DNA of 48,933 nt from Alphaproteobacteria bacterium. GTDB lineage: Bacteria > Pseudomonadota > Alphaproteobacteria > UBA9219. Positions 45,669 through 48,933 of the stretch are shown in pieces (within the stretch, counting starts at the first letter, position 1; the number at the start of each line of letters is the position of its first letter). The notes beneath the pieces are model-generated. The model saw only the letters and a list, made by a program, of their open reading frames with translations. It was not told the DNA's origin and did no database searches. The translations under genes were made by a program, and so were the position numbers. The stretch lies in assembly GCA_028692635.1 (NCBI GenBank), contig JAQUWX010000008.1, positions 1 through 48,933 of the forward strand, given 5' to 3'.

Positions 45669-48089
45669 CTATTTTCTTACACAGCGCTGGTATGACGAGG
45701 CGTCTTTAAGCGTATAGTTCTGATTGCCGTCAGTCATTCTTTGTGAATTTGCATAGTCAGCTTCTGTTCCTCCACCCCACCCGCCTTCGGTGGAAGTAAT
45801 GTAATACGATCCTCCGGTGTCAAAATTTCCTATGGACGCTTTGTTGGAATAAAGCACATTAAGCTCGTCTTTTGCCGGAAGATACCAGTCGGTATGTCCA
45901 TGGACGTTTTGCGCAGCGCACGCTCTGGCCGCCTGATAATTGCTGCCAAGGGCGCTTAGTCCCGACGTGTTGGATTCCCCGGCAGTTGTGGAGTTTATAC
46001 CGGTTATAGTGCTGCGCACACCCCATATGTATCCCGTTCTGCCTCCGGAACATGCGGATCCGTTCCAGCTCATGCCAAGATCGCAACGTGTGGTGTACAT
46101 TTTTACATTTCCGTCAGGAGATAATCCGGCATAAACGGAACCATCCGAACATATCGTGCCTATAGACGGAGAATCGCTGCAAATATCGTATCCGAAAGTT
46201 ATCCAATTTGTTCCATCGCACCCCTGAAAACGGCTGCCGTTCCACTGTATCGTTCCTGCGTGGCTGGAGTCGCAAGTATATGAGGTCGAATTAAGAACAG
46301 TGCTTGACGAACGAGAAGCTCCGTTTACGTCGAGTTTATATCCGGGTGTTGTTGTCCCTATTCCTACATTGCCGTTGCCGTCTATCCTCATTCTTTCCGT
46401 CGGAGGATTGGCTCCATCTCCTGCACCGCCTACGCCAAAGGCCATATACTCTGTGCCCCAAACTCCATTGTTAAATCCAGACTGAATTCTTCCCGCCAGT
46501 CTCACCCCTGCATCTCCATAAGGGTTGCTGTCAAATGTTGACCAAAACTTTATCATAGATTCCCGGTTGTAGGTTCCGCCGAACGGTTGCAGAGAAAGTG
46601 CAGTATCGCCGTTTCTGCTTAAAGTGGTATTGCCATCAAATATAGTTAAGTTTGGATTATTGTGATCCGTGCCCATTTTTATCCAATCGGCATGTAACCT
46701 CATTCTATTGTATCCTCCAGAAGCTGTCTTAGCCCCAAAAATTGCGAATTCGTTCGTGTTGTCGTTTGATAAATACGAGAAAATCCCAACATGTAGGGGA
46801 TAGTTAGGAGCTGTTATTCCAATTCCAACGTTACCTACATTATCAATTGTCATCGCGGGCTGCATTGTCGCGGCATCGGGGCTTTGCCGCGTTCCAAGCG
46901 TCATTGAACCGGAATTGCCGCTAATTGCTTCTGTTTTAATGTATCCAATCGCTCCGTAGCTGCCGCCAATTTGGATTATACCTCCGTCTAAAGAGCGATT
47001 GTTGCTGCTAAGAATTCTAAGATCAGCTGCATCGCTGGGGGCTGTATAGGCATTTGTCGCGCTGCCGCCTTTTATATCCAGTTTTCCTGTAGGAGAGATC
47101 ATTCCAATTCCGACGTTGCCGGATGAGTTTATCATGAAGGCGGCTCCAGATATTGCATCGGCTCCGGGAGCAATGTGAAAGGTGTTGTCGGTATTAACCC
47201 CATATGTCCACCAAAGATTGTTGGACGATGCGTCTTTTGCGGCTTGTATGATATAGCTCGCCGTGCTTGCCGCTGCGGACGCGATCTGCATTGCACGCGC
47301 AGCCCACAATCCTCCATTTATAATTGAAATACCTCCCACCGCGTGATGTTCGGCTGCGCCGGTGGGATTTATGGACAAGCTTCCGCCAACAATGTGTAAC
47401 CGATTGTTGCTGGCTGTAGTGGTTCCGATTCCCACGTTGCCGTCGCTTGTTATCCTCATCCGTTCTACGCCATTAGGTAGGAATATGATCGGAATATTAG
47501 CGGAACTAAGCCCCACACTTCCTGTGTCTCCATAGAGTCTCCCTTGTACTGTTCCGCTGTTCATTAAGTCCAATATTCCGCCAAGAACATTATTTGACAA
47601 AGATAATGTCGTGTAACCACTGTAGTTGTTGGGCGTGGTGGTTCCAATGCCGACACTACCCGATGCCGTTATGGTTAACCTGCTCATCCCCGCCGTAGCT
47701 ATGCTCACAGTGCTAGCGGTATCGCTGAACAAACCGGTAGTGATATCTCCATTGCGGCTAGGCGCTGTATTGGTTGCAGACGCCCCTAAAGCTCCTCCGC
47801 CTAATCCGCTCCAACTCGCCCCATCGCATCCTTTAAACGAAGTTCCAGTCCACTGGAGCATTCCGGCTTTTGTCCCGTCACATGCTGTTGATGTATATGC
47901 CGGTGTTGCTACTGCTCCCAACATCAACGGGCCTTTTTGAAATACAGTCCCGTTGCACTGGCCTATCGTATCCCAGTCGATGTTGCTGTTGTCGCTGTTG
48001 CATGTCTTGCCAATGGTTTTCTGAGCTGCGTGCGCAGGGCTGCACAAAAAGACAGCGATAAACAAAATCGCAAAAATAATTTTTCTCAT
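45669..48089 (-). CDS. Secreted fibre-like repeat protein with C-terminal DUF1566/Lcl-like domain
   Basis: Signal peptide (MRKIIFAILFIAVFLCSPAHA); five GxVGIG repeat units; C-terminal HTDWYLPAKDELNVLYSNKASIGNF...YITSTEG. ATG at 48089 preferred. Confidence 0.8.
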   Translation of the reverse strand: MRKIIFAILFIAVFLCSPAHAAQKTIGKTCNSDNSNIDWDTIGQCNGTVFQKGPLMLGAVATPAYTSTACDGTKAGMLQWTGTSFKGCDGASWSGLGGGALGASATNTAPSRNGDITTGLFSDTASTVSIATAGMSRLTITASGSVGIGTTTPNNYSGYTTLSLSNNVLGGILDLMNSGTVQGRLYGDTGSVGLSSANIPIIFLPNGVERMRITSDGNVGIGTTTASNNRLHIVGGSLSINPTGAAEHHAVGGISIINGGLWAARAMQIASAAASTASYIIQAAKDASSNNLWWTYGVNTDNTFHIAPGADAISGAAFMINSSGNVGIGMISPTGKLDIKGGSATNAYTAPSDAADLRILSSNNRSLDGGIIQIGGSYGAIGYIKTEAISGNSGSMTLGTRQSPDAATMQPAMTIDNVGNVGIGITAPNYPLHVGIFSYLSNDNTNEFAIFGAKTASGGYNRMRLHADWIKMGTDHNNPNLTIFDGNTTLSRNGDTALSLQPFGGTYNRESMIKFWSTFDSNPYGDAGVRLAGRIQSGFNNGVWGTEYMAFGVGGAGDGANPPTERMRIDGNGNVGIGTTTPGYKLDVNGASRSSSTVLNSTSYTCDSSHAGTIQWNGSRFQGCDGTNWITFGYDICSDSPSIGTICSDGSVYAGLSPDGNVKMYTTRCDLGMSWNGSACSGGRTGYIWGVRSTITGINSTTAGESNTSGLSALGSNYQAARACAAQNVHGHTDWYLPAKDELNVLYSNKASIGNFDTGGSYYITSTEGGWGGGTEADYANSQRMTDGNQNYTLKDASSYQRCVRK

Positions 48090-48394
48090 GGCGACACCGC
48101 CTTGCAGCAGCGGCAAGTGCCCCACACGGGAGAAACTGCCATCTCTTCACAGCTCTGGGGAGGTGTTATTGCGCTGGTTACTCCGGTGCAGGCGGCTCCT
48201 TTTTTCTCGCACAGGCTGTTGCATGTGATAGGAGCTTTGGATGTATGCACTTCAGGTGTAATCGTGAAACATGAAAGGTTTATGCCATTCGCCGGATATT
48301 TTATCTCTACATTGTCGGTTCTTGCTTGAACTGTTCCGGCGAGGCTTATGACAATCAGGGTAAACCCGATCCTTGAATATCTGCACTCAAACAT
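48086..48394 (-). CDS. Small Cys-rich exported protein
   Basis: Hydrophobic N-terminus (MFECRYSRIGFTLIVISLAGTVQA), about ten Cys; AGGGAG SD; ATGA overlap with the fibre gene. Confidence 0.7.
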   Translation of the reverse strand: MFECRYSRIGFTLIVISLAGTVQARTDNVEIKYPANGINLSCFTITPEVHTSKAPITCNSLCEKKGAACTGVTSAITPPQSCEEMAVSPVWGTCRCCKAVSP

Positions 48395-48431
48395 AGACGA
48401 CTCCCTTGTAGGCACACATAAAGGAAGCCAT

Positions 48432-48556
48432 CCAGAGAGTTACCCTCTGGTGGCGCGGGAGTTAGTTAATCGCCAATATACGATTGCGACGGCCTTTAGC
48501 CGTGGGGCCTGGACATCCGAAGCGCTGCTTTCACAGCGCATCGCCGTCGCCTCCCG
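48432..48556 (-). ncRNA. Predicted structured 5' leader of the Cys-rich/fibre operon
   Basis: Nested stems CGGGAG/CTCCCG, GCGACGGC/GCCGTCGC, GCGCTG(U-GAAA-G)CAGCGC, AATCG/CGATT, plus a GUAA-capped hairpin CCAGAG..CTCTGG; read on the minus strand. Confidence 0.5.
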
Positions 48557-48743
48557 GCCATATATGCAGGTCGAAAGGCAAACGTTATGACGGCAACGCA
48601 AATTACCGATATTGGACGAGGTAACTACACCCCGGGGATAGCCTTCTCTCTATCCTCGTTTGCAAGAATAGGACCAAATATATTAAAGATCAAATTACTT
48701 ATAAAATAAACGTATGCACTGCGAATCACGGTAAAAACCCGGC

Positions 48744-48933
48744 ATGACAAATCATATTAATAATTCCATCGGCGGGGCGCCGGATATGCCAGCTGCGGCT
48801 CGTTGTGAGTGGCGGACGGAGGACTTTTCTTATGTGCTGCCCGATGAGCGGATTGCGGATGCTCCGGTGTCTCCTCGGGATATGGCTCGGCTGCTTCATG
48901 TGAAGAGAGATGCTTTGGCCGATTGTACGGTTA
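48744..48933 (+). CDS. queA: tRNA preQ1 ribosyltransferase-isomerase QueA, 3'-truncated by window edge
   Basis: WRTEDFSYVLPDERIADAPVSPRDMARLLHVKRDALADCTV matches the QueA N-terminal pattern. Confidence 0.85.
   Translation, partial: MTNHINNSIGGAPDMPAAARCEWRTEDFSYVLPDERIADAPVSPRDMARLLHVKRDALADCTV

Noticed and set aside
45669-48089. Repeated GNVGIGTTTP-coding units considered as a possible CRISPR or tandem DNA repeat
   Set aside because: Units are irregularly spaced and divergent at nucleotide level; explained by protein repeats in a coding sequence. No CRISPR-like array seen anywhere in the window.
48575-48656. Plus-strand blocks AAAGGCAAAC, AACGCAAA and CCCCGGGG-AT-AGCC in an order reminiscent of the GEMM (c-di-GMP-I) riboswitch
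   Set aside because: No GAAA-capped P2, the closing pairs do not form convincingly, and the strand points to queA rather than the fibre operon. An Infernal run with RF01051 would settle it; a score above the gathering threshold would reverse this.

Overview
This 48.9-kb window is a chromosomal segment that looks alphaproteobacterial (FlbT/FlaF, RpoH, CobS/CobT, and an flgF-G-A-H block). A motility region covers about 3.4-27.5 kb: flaF, flbT, two flagellins, a glycosyltransferase, a small flagellar-type protein, a giant TPR protein, cheZ, cheY, a motE-like gene, a DUF6468-like gene, fliM, fliL, flgF, flgG, flgA and flgH. Other recognisable genes are cysQ, a PEBP protein, a double cold-shock protein, an alpha-2-macroglobulin, a methyltransferase, purA, rpoH, an rluD family gene, cobS, cobT, a GGDEF protein, an EamA transporter, tRNA-Leu(GAG) and a 5' queA fragment at the right edge. 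The most interesting material is: (i) a putative insertion region between tRNA-Leu and queA, with a degraded queA copy, a partial duplication of the tRNA 3' end and flank, an orphan gene, and a Cys-rich/fibre operon preceded by a strongly structured leader; (ii) a predicted pseudokinase with a C-terminal membrane anchor between purA and rpoH; (iii) a membrane-anchored nuclease-like protein that has lost catalytic residues, alongside an intact nuclease paralogue; (iv) a 61-bp repeat with covarying double hairpins, one copy of which lies in frame inside a CDS; (v) a 167-nt identical tract shared by the two flagellins, with sigma-54-type promoters. All assignments come from reading the sequence; no database search was run.
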